A DNA stretch of 64,000 nt from Citrifermentans bremense R1. GTDB taxonomy: Bacteria; Desulfobacterota; Desulfuromonadia; Geobacterales; Geobacteraceae. This document shows positions 36,136 to 45,821 of the stretch, piece by piece. Position numbers and translations under genes: made by a program. The stretch lies in NCBI RefSeq assembly GCF_000426865.1, contig NZ_AUGE01000005.1, positions 62,001 to 126,000 of the forward strand. The letters run 5' to 3'. Every line of letters starts with the position of its first letter. The first letter of the stretch is position 1. A model generated the notes under the pieces. It did no database searches. It saw nothing but the letters and a program-made list of their open reading frames with translations, and was not told where the DNA came from.

Positions 36136-37419
36136 CTATTCGATAATTATAGTTTCACTCGGTACGGAATAGATGCCGTTCATCCCGGCTCTGATGCTCT
36201 CCGCATCGAGCGGCACCTCGGACTGGGTGCCGCCGTCCATGTCCTTCAGGGGAGCGGTGCCGCGGGAGAGCTCGTCGCCGCCTATGATCAGCGTGAAGCG
36301 CGAGTTGAACTTGTCGGCGCGCCTCATCTGGCTCTTCAGGCTCTTCCCTTCATAGTCGATCTCCACGGCCGCGCCGCCGCGCTGCAGGGCCGACATGAGA
36401 CGGAACGCCTCGGCGTGCGCATCCTCCCCCATGGCCGCGATGAAGAGGTCGGGGCGGCGCGAGAACTCCTTCTCGGCCAGAAGGAGCGCAACCCGCTCGA
36501 CCCCCATGGCGAAGCCTATACCGGGTATCTGCGGCCCGCCGATCTCGGCGATGAGCCCGTCGTAGCGCCCCCCCGCCGCCACGGCGCTCTGGGCGCCCAG
36601 TAGCGTCGTCACCATCTCGAAGGTGGTCCGGGTGTAGTAGTCGAGGCCGCGCACCATCCTCTTGTTGATGGCGTAGGGGGTGCCGGCGAGCTCCAGGTAT
36701 TTCCTGGTCTGGTCGAAGTGGGCGCTGCACTCGCCGCAAAGGTAGTCGAGCATGGAGGGAGCGCCCTTTGTCGCCTCCTGGCAGCCTGCGGACTTGCAGT
36801 CCAAGGCGCGCAGCGGGTTCGACTCGTAGCGGCGCTTGCAGTCCTCGCACAGGCTGTCGATCCGGTCCAGGAGAAACTTCTTGAGCGCGTCGCGGTAGAG
36901 CGGACGGCAGCAGGGGCATCCCAGCGAGTTGATCTGCAGGCTGGGCTCGGTCAATCCCAGTTCGTTGAAGAAATGGGTCAGCATGGTGAGCACCTGAGCG
37001 TCGACGCTCGGGGCGGCCACCCCGGTGATCTCGGCGCCGATCTGGTGGAACTGGCGGTAGCGCCCCTTTTGGGGACGCTCGTAACGGAACATCGGCCCCA
37101 TGTAGTAAAGGCGCGCCACCGGGTCGACGGCGTGCATCTTGTGCTCGACGTAAGCCCGCATCACCGACGCGGTCCCCTCCGGGCGCATGGTCACCTTGTT
37201 CTCCCCCTTGTCCACGAAGGAGTACATCTCCTTTTCCACGATGTCGGTCGCATCGCCAATGGAGCGGCAGAAAAGCTCGGTCTTCTCGAGGATGGGAATC
37301 CTGATCTCGGAGAGCCCGTAAAGTTCGAAAACCCGCCGCGCAGTCGCCTCGATGTACTGCCACTTCTCGACTTCGCCCGGGAGAATGTCGTTGAAACCCT
37401 TGATACCTGTTATGGCCAC
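36136..37419 (-). CDS. hisS: Histidyl-tRNA synthetase
   Basis: 427 residues from a GTG start (37419) with AAGGAG upstream. Class II synthetase: motif 2 region MGPMFRYERPQKGRYRQFHQ (about 107-126), the His-specific boxes GLDYYTRTTFE near 262 and AAGGRYDGL near 285, and the anticodon-binding domain from about 330. It charges tRNA-His in the cytoplasm. Length normal. Confidence 0.96.
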   Translation of the reverse strand: MAITGIKGFNDILPGEVEKWQYIEATARRVFELYGLSEIRIPILEKTELFCRSIGDATDIVEKEMYSFVDKGENKVTMRPEGTASVMRAYVEHKMHAVDPVARLYYMGPMFRYERPQKGRYRQFHQIGAEITGVAAPSVDAQVLTMLTHFFNELGLTEPSLQINSLGCPCCRPLYRDALKKFLLDRIDSLCEDCKRRYESNPLRALDCKSAGCQEATKGAPSMLDYLCGECSAHFDQTRKYLELAGTPYAINKRMVRGLDYYTRTTFEMVTTLLGAQSAVAAGGRYDGLIAEIGGPQIPGIGFAMGVERVALLLAEKEFSRRPDLFIAAMGEDAHAEAFRLMSALQRGGAAVEIDYEGKSLKSQMRRADKFNSRFTLIIGGDELSRGTAPLKDMDGGTQSEVPLDAESIRAGMNGIYSVPSETIIIE

Positions 37420-37511
37420 GTCAATAACTCTCCTTGTGCAGATTTATAAAAAACAAAAGAGCCGGGAGGCTCCAAGACCTGATTCGTTTGGGGGGAAACG
37501 GCTTGCTCTGA

Positions 37512-38888
37512 TCAGGGAGGGGTGGTCAGCCTCTGGGCGTGGAAGGCCTTGTTCTTGCCGGCGGTCTTGCCGCGGTACATCGCCTGATCCGCCATCTCGA
37601 GGAGTTCCGTTTTCGTGGAGGCGTCGTCCGGGGAGCAGGCGTAGCCGAGGCTGACGGTGAGCTTGATGGAGAGCCCGTCGGCCTTGGAGAAGGTATGTGC
37701 CTCCACCATCTTCCTGATACGCTCGGCTACTATCGCGGCGCCGTCCAGCCCGGTCTCGACCAGCACGATGGTGTACTCGTCGCCGCCGTAGCGGATCACG
37801 GCATCCACGTCGCGGACGCTCTTTCTGAGCAGGCTGCCGATCTCCCGCAGCACCCGGCTGCCGATCAGGTGCCCGAAGGTGTCGTTCACCGATTTGAAGA
37901 GGTCGATGTCCAGAAAGAGCACGGAGAGGTTGGAACCGTAGCGCTCCGAGCGCTTCAGCTCCCGCTCCAGCACCACGTCGAGGTATCGGTAGTTGTAAAG
38001 GCCGGTCAACTCGTCGATGTAGAGCAGGTCTTTGGCGAAGTTGTAACGTGCGGCGTTGTCGAGAGCCAGCGAGGCTTGATCGAGTAGGAAGGTGACGTGC
38101 TTGCGGTTCACCTCCCTGGGGAGCGTGGAGTCGGGGTCGTTGAACAGGATGATGACCCCTTCCAGCGTGCTTTTCTGGCGGATATAGAGGCAGATCGCCT
38201 CCCTGATCTCGCCGAATCCCGCCCCTTCCGGAAGAAAATCCCTGAGCATGACCAGGTTGCTGACGCCGTCGTCATGCAGGTCGCACTCGGCGATCACCGC
38301 CTGACCCAGCAGGGGTGCGCTCTGCTCGTCGATCCCCTTCAGCTCGTGCAGCACCAGCTGCCCACCCTCGCTGAAGTAGCCCAACCCACGGTTGGCGCCG
38401 ATCTCTTTGGACAGCGCCTCCATCAAAAGAGGATAGATGCGCTCCAATTCCAGGCAGTTGGCTATGTTCTGGCTTACCTGGAACAGGTTGACCAGCCCTT
38501 TCAGCTCGAGGTTCTCGTCCAGGAGCCTGCGCTGCTCCAGGCAGTGCGCGACGATATGCCGGAACTCGTCGTGGTTGATAGGTTTGATGAGGTAGTCGGT
38601 CGCCCCGTTTTTCAGCGCGTAGATGGCGGTTTCCACATTGGCGTGCCCGGTCACCATGATGACCGCCGTGGCAGGGTCCAGCCTCTTTACCGTCGACAGA
38701 ATGTCCAGTCCGCTGACGTCGCGCATCACCAGGTCGGTGACAACCAGGTGATACCCGCCCTTTCCTATCATCTCCAATGCCTCTTCACCGGAGACGGCCA
38801 CCTCGACGCTGTAGCCATCTTCCTTGAGAAGGTCTGTGAAGATCTCTCTGAAGAAGCTGTCGTCTTCGACTAAAAGAATCCTTTCCAT
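37512..38888 (-). CDS. Response regulator with GAF-like and GGDEF domains
   Basis: 458 residues from ATG 38888. A receiver domain (1-120) has the phospho-acceptor Asp52 in VVTDLVM and Lys near 102. The middle (about 140-285) looks like a GAF sensor. The C-terminal GGDEF domain reads RYGGDEY at about 366-372 (Tyr for Phe), and an inhibitory RxxD site (RDVD) stands five residues before it. It should make cyclic di-GMP when phosphorylated and be feedback-inhibited. No histidine kinase is adjacent, so its partner is encoded elsewhere. Confidence 0.88.
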   Translation of the reverse strand: MERILLVEDDSFFREIFTDLLKEDGYSVEVAVSGEEALEMIGKGGYHLVVTDLVMRDVSGLDILSTVKRLDPATAVIMVTGHANVETAIYALKNGATDYLIKPINHDEFRHIVAHCLEQRRLLDENLELKGLVNLFQVSQNIANCLELERIYPLLMEALSKEIGANRGLGYFSEGGQLVLHELKGIDEQSAPLLGQAVIAECDLHDDGVSNLVMLRDFLPEGAGFGEIREAICLYIRQKSTLEGVIILFNDPDSTLPREVNRKHVTFLLDQASLALDNAARYNFAKDLLYIDELTGLYNYRYLDVVLERELKRSERYGSNLSVLFLDIDLFKSVNDTFGHLIGSRVLREIGSLLRKSVRDVDAVIRYGGDEYTIVLVETGLDGAAIVAERIRKMVEAHTFSKADGLSIKLTVSLGYACSPDDASTKTELLEMADQAMYRGKTAGKNKAFHAQRLTTPP

Positions 38889-38962
38889 ACAACGGATCTC
38901 CAGGAATGCCGGGTATATTCTGGACAATTCCCGCCTAAACTATCAGATAGACGTTCGAAGTG

Positions 38963-41434
38963 TCAATTAAAATGCCCCCAAGGCATTGATACAATAACGG
39001 TACCTTCTTGTGCCAGTACCGCCTCTACTGTACCTTCATGGTCGGTGCGATAGACCCTGACGCCGTGCCTTTGCAGCCGGGACATGGTAGCGGGAGCGGG
39101 GAGACGGAAGACGTTCGCATATCCGACTGAAATCACTGCGTCTTTCGGAGCCAGCGCACCGATAAACGGGTCGCAGGTCGAGTACCGGCTGCCATGATGC
39201 GCCACCTTTAAGAGGGAAGAGCGTGAGAGCGTCCCCCGCGCCAGGAGTTCCCGTTCGCCTTTTTCCCCCAGGTCTGCTGCAAGAAACACCGACGCCGCCC
39301 CGTGGCTCAACCTGAACACCAGCGAGGAGTCGTTGGCGTCTCCGGAAGCAGGCGGGTCCGGCGACGACGGCCATAACGGCTGCACGGTCGCGCCGCCGGC
39401 GCTGAACTCCCCCAGCGCGCCGTTCACCCTGCGCACCGCAACCCCGCGTGCGGCCAAGATCCACTTGAGCTGTCCGTACTCGTAGGAGGCAGACGGAACG
39501 CCGCTTTCCCAGAACTCCCCCACCTCGAACCTGGCGGCAAGATAGGAGACCCCCTGCAGATGGTCGGGGTGCTCGTGGGTGAGCACCAGGTAGTCGATGC
39601 GCCGCACCCCTAAAGCGTTCAGCGCCGGCAGCAGCAGGCGCGGCCCGACCTTGGCCGACGCATCATTGGCATTCCCCCCGCCGTCCACCAGCATCCACTT
39701 CCCGTCGGGCAAATGGGCCAGCGTCGCGTCCCCCTGCCCCACGCTCAGAAAGTACAGGTGCAACAGCCCATCGCCGGCGCCCCCTGCCGGAACGGCCCGC
39801 CAAACCAGCGCCAGGAGCAGGGGGGAGAGCGCCGCCAGCCGCTTGACCTTGGAGTCCGGGAAGGTGACCGCGCAAAGTGCCAGGCAGGCGAGCAGCAGGT
39901 CGAGCTTCCCCGGTAGGTATCCGGTCAAAACCGGGGCCAGGGAGAGGTATTCGATCACCCGGTCCGAAAGACGAACCAGCAGGCCTGCGAGCTGCAGCAG
40001 CGCCTGCGCGGCCGGTTCGGCGAGACGGCTCAAGGAAAGCGAGGCGAAGCCGGCTACGACCGCGCCGTACCCCATGAGCGGCACCACCAGCAGGTTCGCG
40101 ACCAGCCCAACCAGGCTCACCCGTTGAAAGTAATACGCCACCGGGACCAGCGTCGCCAAGACCGCAGCCAGCGAGGCTGCCGCCAAAAGCCACAGCCAGC
40201 GCAGCAGCGCAGGGAGCTTGGTGACGGGCGCCGCCAGAGGGGGAGCGAGGACGACCAGTCCCCAGATGGCCAGGAAGGAGAGTTGGAACGACACCTCGAA
40301 CAAGTCCTGAGGAGCAAGGAACAAGATGGCGCAGGCGGCGAGCATGACGGTATTGACCGGATCCATCTCGCGCCTTAGATATAGCGCCGCCACCACCGCG
40401 CCGATCATCAGCACGCTTCTCAGCGTGGCCGGTGCCGCCCCGGTCAGGAACAGGTAAAAGACCAGCACCGGCAGCACCAAAAGCGGAAGCACCTGCCTCA
40501 GGTTCAGGCGCAGGGCCAACGGCTCGCAGCGGCGCGCCGCGAAGAACAGCAGCTGAAACAAGGCCAGGAAGATGATTCCCACATGGAAGCCGGATATGGA
40601 GAGGATGTGGTTCACCCCGCTTCTGGCGTAGGCATCCTGCAACTGCTCCGGCACATCCCCCTTGTCCCCGAGGAGCAGCGCCTTCAGCACGCCCCCCTCG
40701 CTGCCGGGGACCTCCCTCATGACGAAGTGCCCGAGCGAAGCCGCCAGCCGGTCCATCCGGTGAGCCAGTCCCGTCCCCGAACGCAGCAGCACGATCTCCT
40801 CTGCCTTTAGTACGAAGCCGGTGGCGAAAACGCCTTGATAGGCAAGGCGGCGCGCCTGCTCCACCTCTCCCGGCAAACCCAGGTTGCGCGGTTTGCGAAT
40901 CCTGGAACGGAAAAGGATCCGGTCGCCGCTGCAAAAGGGCACCCTCCCCTCCCTGACGTAAACGAGCAGGCGCCCCCGTGCTTCAGTCTCGCCGGATCCG
41001 GTCCGAAGCTGCTCCACCTGCAGGTACAGCTTCGCGCCTCCAGTCACCGTACCCTCCGGGCGCTGGTCCACGACCCCCTCGACCAGCACCGGCCCAGCGC
41101 CGGCCACCGCGGCAAGGCGGTCGGCAGGGCGCAGAAATACAGAGAGAGAAAGGGCGCCCCAGACGAAGAACAGCAGGGAAAGCGAGAGCCTAAAGGGGAA
41201 GGGGCTTCGGACGAAACAGGCGGTAAAGGTAATGGCGAGGAGTGCTATCAGGGTCCAGAACGGGGGGAGGGCATCGAGAAGATCGGCGCTGACCAAGCCG
41301 GCGACCAGGGAGGCAAGCGGTACCAGCAGGGGTCTCTCCAGAGGGCGCCTCCTCTTTTCCTTATTGCGGCCGCAGGCGGGTCTGCGGCGCAGGATCAACC
41401 ACCGGGGTTTATCTACAGTTGATCCTTCCCACAA
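38963..41434 (-). CDS. comEC: DNA internalisation competence protein ComEC/Rec2
   Basis: 823 residues. An N-terminal DUF4131 part with several membrane helices, the competence domain with KALLLGDKGDVPEQLQDAYARSG and ILSISGFHVGII near 250-290, about ten hydrophobic segments, then a metallo-beta-lactamase domain (LVLTHEHPDHLQG near 620, AHHGSRYS near 750). It forms the inner-membrane channel for single-stranded DNA uptake and probably degrades one strand. The start is uncertain: the frame opens with TTG, and a TTG 12 codons in is an alternative. Confidence 0.9.
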   Translation of the reverse strand: MWEGSTVDKPRWLILRRRPACGRNKEKRRRPLERPLLVPLASLVAGLVSADLLDALPPFWTLIALLAITFTACFVRSPFPFRLSLSLLFFVWGALSLSVFLRPADRLAAVAGAGPVLVEGVVDQRPEGTVTGGAKLYLQVEQLRTGSGETEARGRLLVYVREGRVPFCSGDRILFRSRIRKPRNLGLPGEVEQARRLAYQGVFATGFVLKAEEIVLLRSGTGLAHRMDRLAASLGHFVMREVPGSEGGVLKALLLGDKGDVPEQLQDAYARSGVNHILSISGFHVGIIFLALFQLLFFAARRCEPLALRLNLRQVLPLLVLPVLVFYLFLTGAAPATLRSVLMIGAVVAALYLRREMDPVNTVMLAACAILFLAPQDLFEVSFQLSFLAIWGLVVLAPPLAAPVTKLPALLRWLWLLAAASLAAVLATLVPVAYYFQRVSLVGLVANLLVVPLMGYGAVVAGFASLSLSRLAEPAAQALLQLAGLLVRLSDRVIEYLSLAPVLTGYLPGKLDLLLACLALCAVTFPDSKVKRLAALSPLLLALVWRAVPAGGAGDGLLHLYFLSVGQGDATLAHLPDGKWMLVDGGGNANDASAKVGPRLLLPALNALGVRRIDYLVLTHEHPDHLQGVSYLAARFEVGEFWESGVPSASYEYGQLKWILAARGVAVRRVNGALGEFSAGGATVQPLWPSSPDPPASGDANDSSLVFRLSHGAASVFLAADLGEKGERELLARGTLSRSSLLKVAHHGSRYSTCDPFIGALAPKDAVISVGYANVFRLPAPATMSRLQRHGVRVYRTDHEGTVEAVLAQEGTVIVSMPWGHFN

Positions 41435-41692
41435 ACTAACCTGCGGCTGGACAGCCCCTGTTCACAGTTCGCCACTGAGCTAAAGCATTGAATTGACAGC
41501 TATTGATCACCGACTGAACCGCGCATGTGCATCTTTAGCACAGTGGCACTTGCAAAAGCTGCATCAAAATCCCAGACGATACTGCCGACATTCTGACGCT
41601 ATTACAACAGGTTACAGGAAAACAACCGACTGTCGCGGTTTTGGTATGGCGGTTGAAAAGAAGAAACAAACGGCATATACGGGGGTGACACG

Positions 41693-42151
41693 ATGGGATA
41701 CCGAGATCGCAGCACTGACGACAGGTCTGGAGCTTACGGCTACTGCATCATGGAAGTGCGGCTCAGGAAAAAGAACGCTCCGGCCGGCACGAAAGACGAT
41801 CTGCGGTTAATGACCGTCGACAGCCACTGGGACACCCTGCGCTTCGTCCAGGACAACATGGATGACTGCGTGCGCAACGTGGTGCGGCTCAAGCGCATGG
41901 AACCGGCAGCCGAGCAGCGGGTGGATGAAAGCGCGGCGCTCTTCGAGAGAAACCTTGAGCCGCTGGTCTCTACTCTGGCAGCCGCCCAGGGGCAAGGGGT
42001 GATGGACAAGCTGTCGACGTCGTTGAAAAAAGCCCTCCTGCTCATGGTGATGGAGCGCTACCAGAGCGACCGGGAAAAAGCCTGCCGCGTGCTCGGCATC
42101 TCCCGCGAGAAGCTTGAAAAGGAACTGAAACTCTGCGGCGTTCCCCGCTGA
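41693..42151 (+). CDS. Small protein with Fis-like C-terminal helix-turn-helix
   Basis: 152 residues from ATG 41693 with GGGGGTGA upstream; ATG at 41750 is an alternative start. The last 40 residues (LLMVMERYQSDREKACRVLG and on) resemble the Fis-type HTH that ends NtrC-family regulators, but the AAA+ and receiver domains are absent. The middle is helical and charged. It may be a DNA-binding modulator. Function not known. Convergent with the radical SAM gene, 16 bases apart. Confidence 0.65.
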   Translation: MGYRDRSTDDRSGAYGYCIMEVRLRKKNAPAGTKDDLRLMTVDSHWDTLRFVQDNMDDCVRNVVRLKRMEPAAEQRVDESAALFERNLEPLVSTLAAAQGQGVMDKLSTSLKKALLLMVMERYQSDREKACRVLGISREKLEKELKLCGVPR

Positions 42152-42167
42152 CGGGAACCTGCGTCGC

Positions 42168-43055
42168 CTAATAGTATTCTTCCTGATAAGAGGGGATCTC
42201 CGCGCACCAGCGGGGGTCCCTTTTTGCGTGCTGCAAGGCCTCATCCACAGTCTCGATCAGGCGCTCCCGGTCCTTTGGGTAGCTGCCGGCGAGGTTCAAA
42301 AAGTTGGAGACGTGGTTCGAGCGCAGGATGGTCCCCTGGGGGTGCAGCCCTTCCAGAAGGGCGCGTGTTTCCAGCAGGATCTCTCCGTGGCTCAAAGGCT
42401 CGATCAGCTTCAGGAAATCGTCGTTGTGGCGCTGGAACATGGTGAGCAGCGAGAAGTACTCGGGGGAAAGCGCGCTCACCCACTTTGCCGTGGCGGCGGC
42501 ATGCTCGGCGCTCCGTTTTCTGCCGGCAAGCCCCAGGATGGCCGTCACCGACAGCTTGATCCCCGCGCTCTTCGCCTTGCGGCACAGCTCCAGCATCTCC
42601 TCCGGCTCAAACCCCTTGTCCACCAGCTTGAGCGTCTCCGCGTCCCCGCTTTCCAGCCCGAAGTAGAGGATGCGCAATTTCTTGCCGCGCAAAACGGCCA
42701 GCTCATCGACGCTTTTGGTGCCGAGGCTGTTCGGGGAGGCATAGCCGCCGACCCGGGTCAGCGCGGGAAAGGTCTCGGCCAGCAAATCGAGGATCGACTC
42801 CAACCCCTTTTGCGGGTAGATGAGCGCGTCCCCGTCGGCAAGAAATACCCGCTTCACTTGGGCGCGGTAGCGCGGGGGGATGGAGCCGATCTCGGCCCGC
42901 ACCTCGTCGAGGCTGCGGATGCGGAAGCGCTTCATCTTGTACATGCCGCAGAACTTGCAGCTGTTCTGGGAGCAGCCGATGGTGATCTGGAAGATCAGGC
43001 TCCCCGCCTCCGAGGGGGGGCGAAAGAGCGGCTCGTCGTAGTTGAAGAAGTACAT
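42168..43055 (-). CDS. Radical SAM protein
   Basis: 295 residues. The cluster motif is CSQNSCKFC at about 28-36, a CX4CX2C variant, followed by GMYK. SAM-binding features YFGLESGD near 130 and the TIM-barrel pattern of COG1032-type proteins are present. It is an oxygen-sensitive iron-sulphur enzyme. The substrate is unknown; relatives with this motif are often annotated only as radical SAM proteins. The C-terminus (HAKRDPRWCAEIPSY) is hydrophilic. Confidence 0.85.
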   Translation of the reverse strand: MYFFNYDEPLFRPPSEAGSLIFQITIGCSQNSCKFCGMYKMKRFRIRSLDEVRAEIGSIPPRYRAQVKRVFLADGDALIYPQKGLESILDLLAETFPALTRVGGYASPNSLGTKSVDELAVLRGKKLRILYFGLESGDAETLKLVDKGFEPEEMLELCRKAKSAGIKLSVTAILGLAGRKRSAEHAAATAKWVSALSPEYFSLLTMFQRHNDDFLKLIEPLSHGEILLETRALLEGLHPQGTILRSNHVSNFLNLAGSYPKDRERLIETVDEALQHAKRDPRWCAEIPSYQEEYY

Positions 43056-43142
43056 GGCAGGTTCTCTCCATCGTGAATGGTCCCGGTGCTGCGGACCCGC
43101 CCACCATACCGGAGTACCCCCCGCCCTTTCCAGAAAAAAGTG

Positions 43143-43670
43143 CTACTCCACCACGCGCAGCCCCTTGAGCGCCGCGGTAAAGGGTGCCGAGACGCCGACC
43201 TCCCCCTTCCCCAGCGCTGCCAGGTCGGTGATCCTGGCGAGAATCCACCCGTCCCCGCTTTCGTCCCTGATCACGACCAAAGCGCCGGGACGGAGATCGA
43301 CGGCGGATGCAGCGCGGCTTTTCCAGTAGTGGGATCCCATGACGACCGTGCCGTCTGGCTGCCTGACGCAGCTTTGGGACGCTTCGGATTCCCCGGTCGC
43401 GGCAAGCTCCTCCGTGCAGGGGCGGACCCCCAGCCAGCCGTTGGAACCGATCTCCTCGTCTGCCACGAAATAGAGATGGTCGTCCTCGGGAAGCCTCTGC
43501 ATCGCGGCCTCAGCCAAAGCTGCTTCCACGCTGCGGTTTTCCTCCCGCACTCTCAGGGTCCGTTGCATGGTTCTCATAGTGTCCTCTACGGTGTTCAAGG
43601 ACTCCAATGGATCTTCGGCATGACAGGGGACAGTAATGGCAATAAATAGGAACATGACAAGAGCACGCAT
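43143..43670 (-). CDS. Exported protein of unknown function
   Basis: 175 residues from ATG 43670 behind GAGGAGG. A signal peptide covers 1-19 (PCHA end). The mature part has an N-terminal helical region, a Cys pair (residues about 86 and 102) that could form a disulphide, and a C-terminal beta-rich part (ALVVIRDESGDGWILARI) that looks like a small SH3-type barrel. No family recognised with confidence. It runs ahead of the radical SAM gene with an 87-base gap. Confidence 0.7.
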   Translation of the reverse strand: MRALVMFLFIAITVPCHAEDPLESLNTVEDTMRTMQRTLRVREENRSVEAALAEAAMQRLPEDDHLYFVADEEIGSNGWLGVRPCTEELAATGESEASQSCVRQPDGTVVMGSHYWKSRAASAVDLRPGALVVIRDESGDGWILARITDLAALGKGEVGVSAPFTAALKGLRVVE

Positions 43671-43965
43671 AGCCCACCTCCTCAAGCGATCTCACAGTAA
43701 CATTACCATCCATTAATTTTCATTGCAACAGCAAGACATAAATTATTTTTCATGACTATTACTGTCAGGAAGATACCGGCACAAAGACAGGGGGTTGGGA
43801 GTTCTGTGTATCAAGAAGGTTGTGGGATAGGGATATGTCAGACGAGGAGGAAGAATCAGGTTTTATCTTCTTATGACAGAGTATGAAGACGCAGCCTGCC
43901 TTTAGTCTATGACAATAAGACGAGGGCACCTGCCTCTACAGGGTAAGCCGCCCGTAGCGCAGATA
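43671..43965. other. Intergenic region, AT-rich on the left
   Basis: The stretch between the exported-protein gene and the glyA terminator is AT-rich at 43690-43760, where the exported-protein promoter is expected. No open frame with a ribosome-binding site and no recognisable RNA was seen. Confidence 0.45.
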
Positions 43966-43996
43966 GAAAAAGGGGGGCGACAAGCTCGCCCCCCTT
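43966..43996 (-). terminator. Intrinsic terminator of glyA
   Basis: On the minus strand GGGGGGCGA-GCTTG-TCGCCCCCC is followed by TTTTTC. It stands 28 bases after the glyA stop codon and closes the long sppA-to-glyA gene run. Confidence 0.9.
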
Positions 43997-44022
43997 CCCT
44001 TTGCTACTCTGGTTGCCGGCCT

Positions 44023-45270
44023 CTAGGCGAGGCGGTTGGCGTACATGGGGAAACGCTTCATCAGCGCGTTGACCTGGCCCTTTACTGCGGCGAGCTTGGC
44101 CTCGTCGGTGACGTTGCCAAGGACTTCGGCGATGAACCCTGCCACCTGCTCCATCTCGGCCTCTTTCAGCCCGTGGCTGGTCGCAGCCGGGGTGCCGATG
44201 CGGATGCCGGAGGTGATGAACGGCGAGCGGGTGTCGAAGGGGATGCCGTTCTTGTTGACGGTGATCCCGGCGCGGTCGAGCGCCTCTTCGGCTACCTTGC
44301 CGGTCAGCTCGGTCTGGGAGAGGTCCACCAGCATCAGGTGGTTGTCGGTCCCGCCGGAGGTGAGCTTGAAGCCGCGCTTGGTGAGCCCTTCGGCGAGCGC
44401 CTTGGCGTTCTTCACGATCTGCCCCTGGTACTGCTTGAACTCCGGGGTCAGCGCCTCCTTGAAGGCGACGGCCTTGGCGGCGATCACGTGCATGAGCGGG
44501 CCGCCCTGGATCCCCGGGAAGATGTTGGAGTTAAGGGTCTTGGCCCAGTCCTCGCGGCACATGATCATGCCGCCGCGCGGTCCGCGCAGGGTCTTGTGGG
44601 TGGTGGTGGTGACGAACTCGGCGTAGGGAACCGGGCTCGGGTGCAGCCCTGCCGCGACGAGGCCGGCGATGTGCGCCATGTCCACCATGACCACTGCGCC
44701 CACCTTGTCGGCGATGCGGCGGAAGGCCTCGAAGTCGATGATGCGCGGATAGGCCGAGGCGCCGACGACGATCATCTTCGGCTTGTGCTCGAGGGCGAGG
44801 CGCTCGGTCTCCTCGTAGTCGATGGTCTGGGTCTCCTTGGAGACGCCGTAGGGGACGATGTTGAAGAGCTTGCCGGAGAAGTTGACCGGGCTGCCGTGGG
44901 TCAGGTGGCCGCCGTGGGCGAGGTTCATCCCGAGCACGGTGTCGCCGGGCTTCAGCACGGAGAAGTAGACAGCCATGTTGGCCTGGGAACCGGAGTGCGG
45001 CTGCACGTTCACGTGGTCGGCGCCGAAGAGCTCCTTGGCGCGGTCGATGGCGAGGTTCTCCACCACGTCGACGCAGTGGCAGCCGCCGTAGTAACGCTTG
45101 CCGGGATACCCTTCGGCGTACTTGTTGGTGAGGACCGAGCCCTGCGCCTCGAGCACCGCCGGGGAGACGAAGTTCTCCGAGGCGATCAGTTCGAGGTTGT
45201 ACTCCTGGCGCTCGGTCTCGTGCCTGATGACCTCAGCGACTGCCGGATCGAATGTTTCCAGTACTGACAT
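44023..45270 (-). CDS. glyA: Serine hydroxymethyltransferase
   Basis: 415 residues behind AGGAGA. PLP enzyme with the lysine in [14 protein letters not shown] near residue 229, [18 protein letters not shown] near 115 and the GGTDNHL segment near 310. It turns serine and tetrahydrofolate into glycine and methylene-tetrahydrofolate in the cytoplasm. It follows rpiB, with a terminator-like hairpin in the 93-base gap, so it may also have its own promoter. Confidence 0.97.
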   Translation of the reverse strand: MSVLETFDPAVAEVIRHETERQEYNLELIASENFVSPAVLEAQGSVLTNKYAEGYPGKRYYGGCHCVDVVENLAIDRAKELFGADHVNVQPHSGSQANMAVYFSVLKPGDTVLGMNLAHGGHLTHGSPVNFSGKLFNIVPYGVSKETQTIDYEETERLALEHKPKMIVVGASAYPRIIDFEAFRRIADKVGAVVMVDMAHIAGLVAAGLHPSPVPYAEFVTTTTHKTLRGPRGGMIMCREDWAKTLNSNIFPGIQGGPLMHVIAAKAVAFKEALTPEFKQYQGQIVKNAKALAEGLTKRGFKLTSGGTDNHLMLVDLSQTELTGKVAEEALDRAGITVNKNGIPFDTRSPFITSGIRIGTPAATSHGLKEAEMEQVAGFIAEVLGNVTDEAKLAAVKGQVNALMKRFPMYANRLA

Positions 45271-45301
45271 TTTTGTTTCTCCTAAAAAGCGTGTTGAAAT
45301 G

Positions 45302-45330
45302 AGAAAACGGGACTCCGGAGAGTCCCGTTG
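45302..45330 (-). terminator. Intrinsic terminator between rpiB and glyA
   Basis: On the minus strand AACGGGACTC-TCCG-GAGTCCCGTT is followed by TTCTC. It probably gives partial termination within the gene run. Confidence 0.75.
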
Positions 45331-45363
45331 TTGCTGGTAACGGATGCTGCTGGTGGGCGAAAA

Positions 45364-45819
45364 TCAGGAAAGCTTGGTTCCCAATTGGCGCTCGACTGCG
45401 GCGATCTTGTCCAGGCGCCCCTGGTGCCTTCCCGCGGCGAACGCGGTGTCCAGCCAGGCGGCCACCATCTCGCGGGCGAGTTCGGTTTTCAGCACGCGCC
45501 CGCCGAGCACCAGTATGTTCGCGTTGTTGTGCTCCTTGGCCATGGTCGCCATGAAGACGTCCGTGGCAAGTGCCGCGCGTACCCCGGGGAACTTGTTGGC
45601 CACGATGGACATGCCGATTCCGGTGCCGCAGACCAGGATCCCCTTCTCCGCGCTCCCTTCCGAGACGCGGCGGGACACGGCCACCCCGAAATCGGGGTAG
45701 TCGACGGAGTCTCCGTTATGGGTGCCGAGGTCTTCGCAGGGGATCCCCCTCGCGTCTAGGAGGTTCTTGATCTCGTTCTTCAGCTCGAGGCCGCCGTGAT
45801 CGCTGCCGAGGACTATCAT
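45364..45819 (-). CDS. rpiB: Ribose-5-phosphate isomerase B
   Basis: 151 residues. N-terminal GSDHGGLELK, the catalytic Cys in ILVCGTGIGMSI (about residue 66) and HNNANILVLGGR near 97 identify RpiB, which interconverts ribose 5-phosphate and ribulose 5-phosphate. It starts two bases after the fabF stop codon, so they are translationally linked. Placement next to glyA is common in bacteria. Confidence 0.95.
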   Translation of the reverse strand: MIVLGSDHGGLELKNEIKNLLDARGIPCEDLGTHNGDSVDYPDFGVAVSRRVSEGSAEKGILVCGTGIGMSIVANKFPGVRAALATDVFMATMAKEHNNANILVLGGRVLKTELAREMVAAWLDTAFAAGRHQGRLDKIAAVERQLGTKLS

Positions 45820-45821
45820 GC

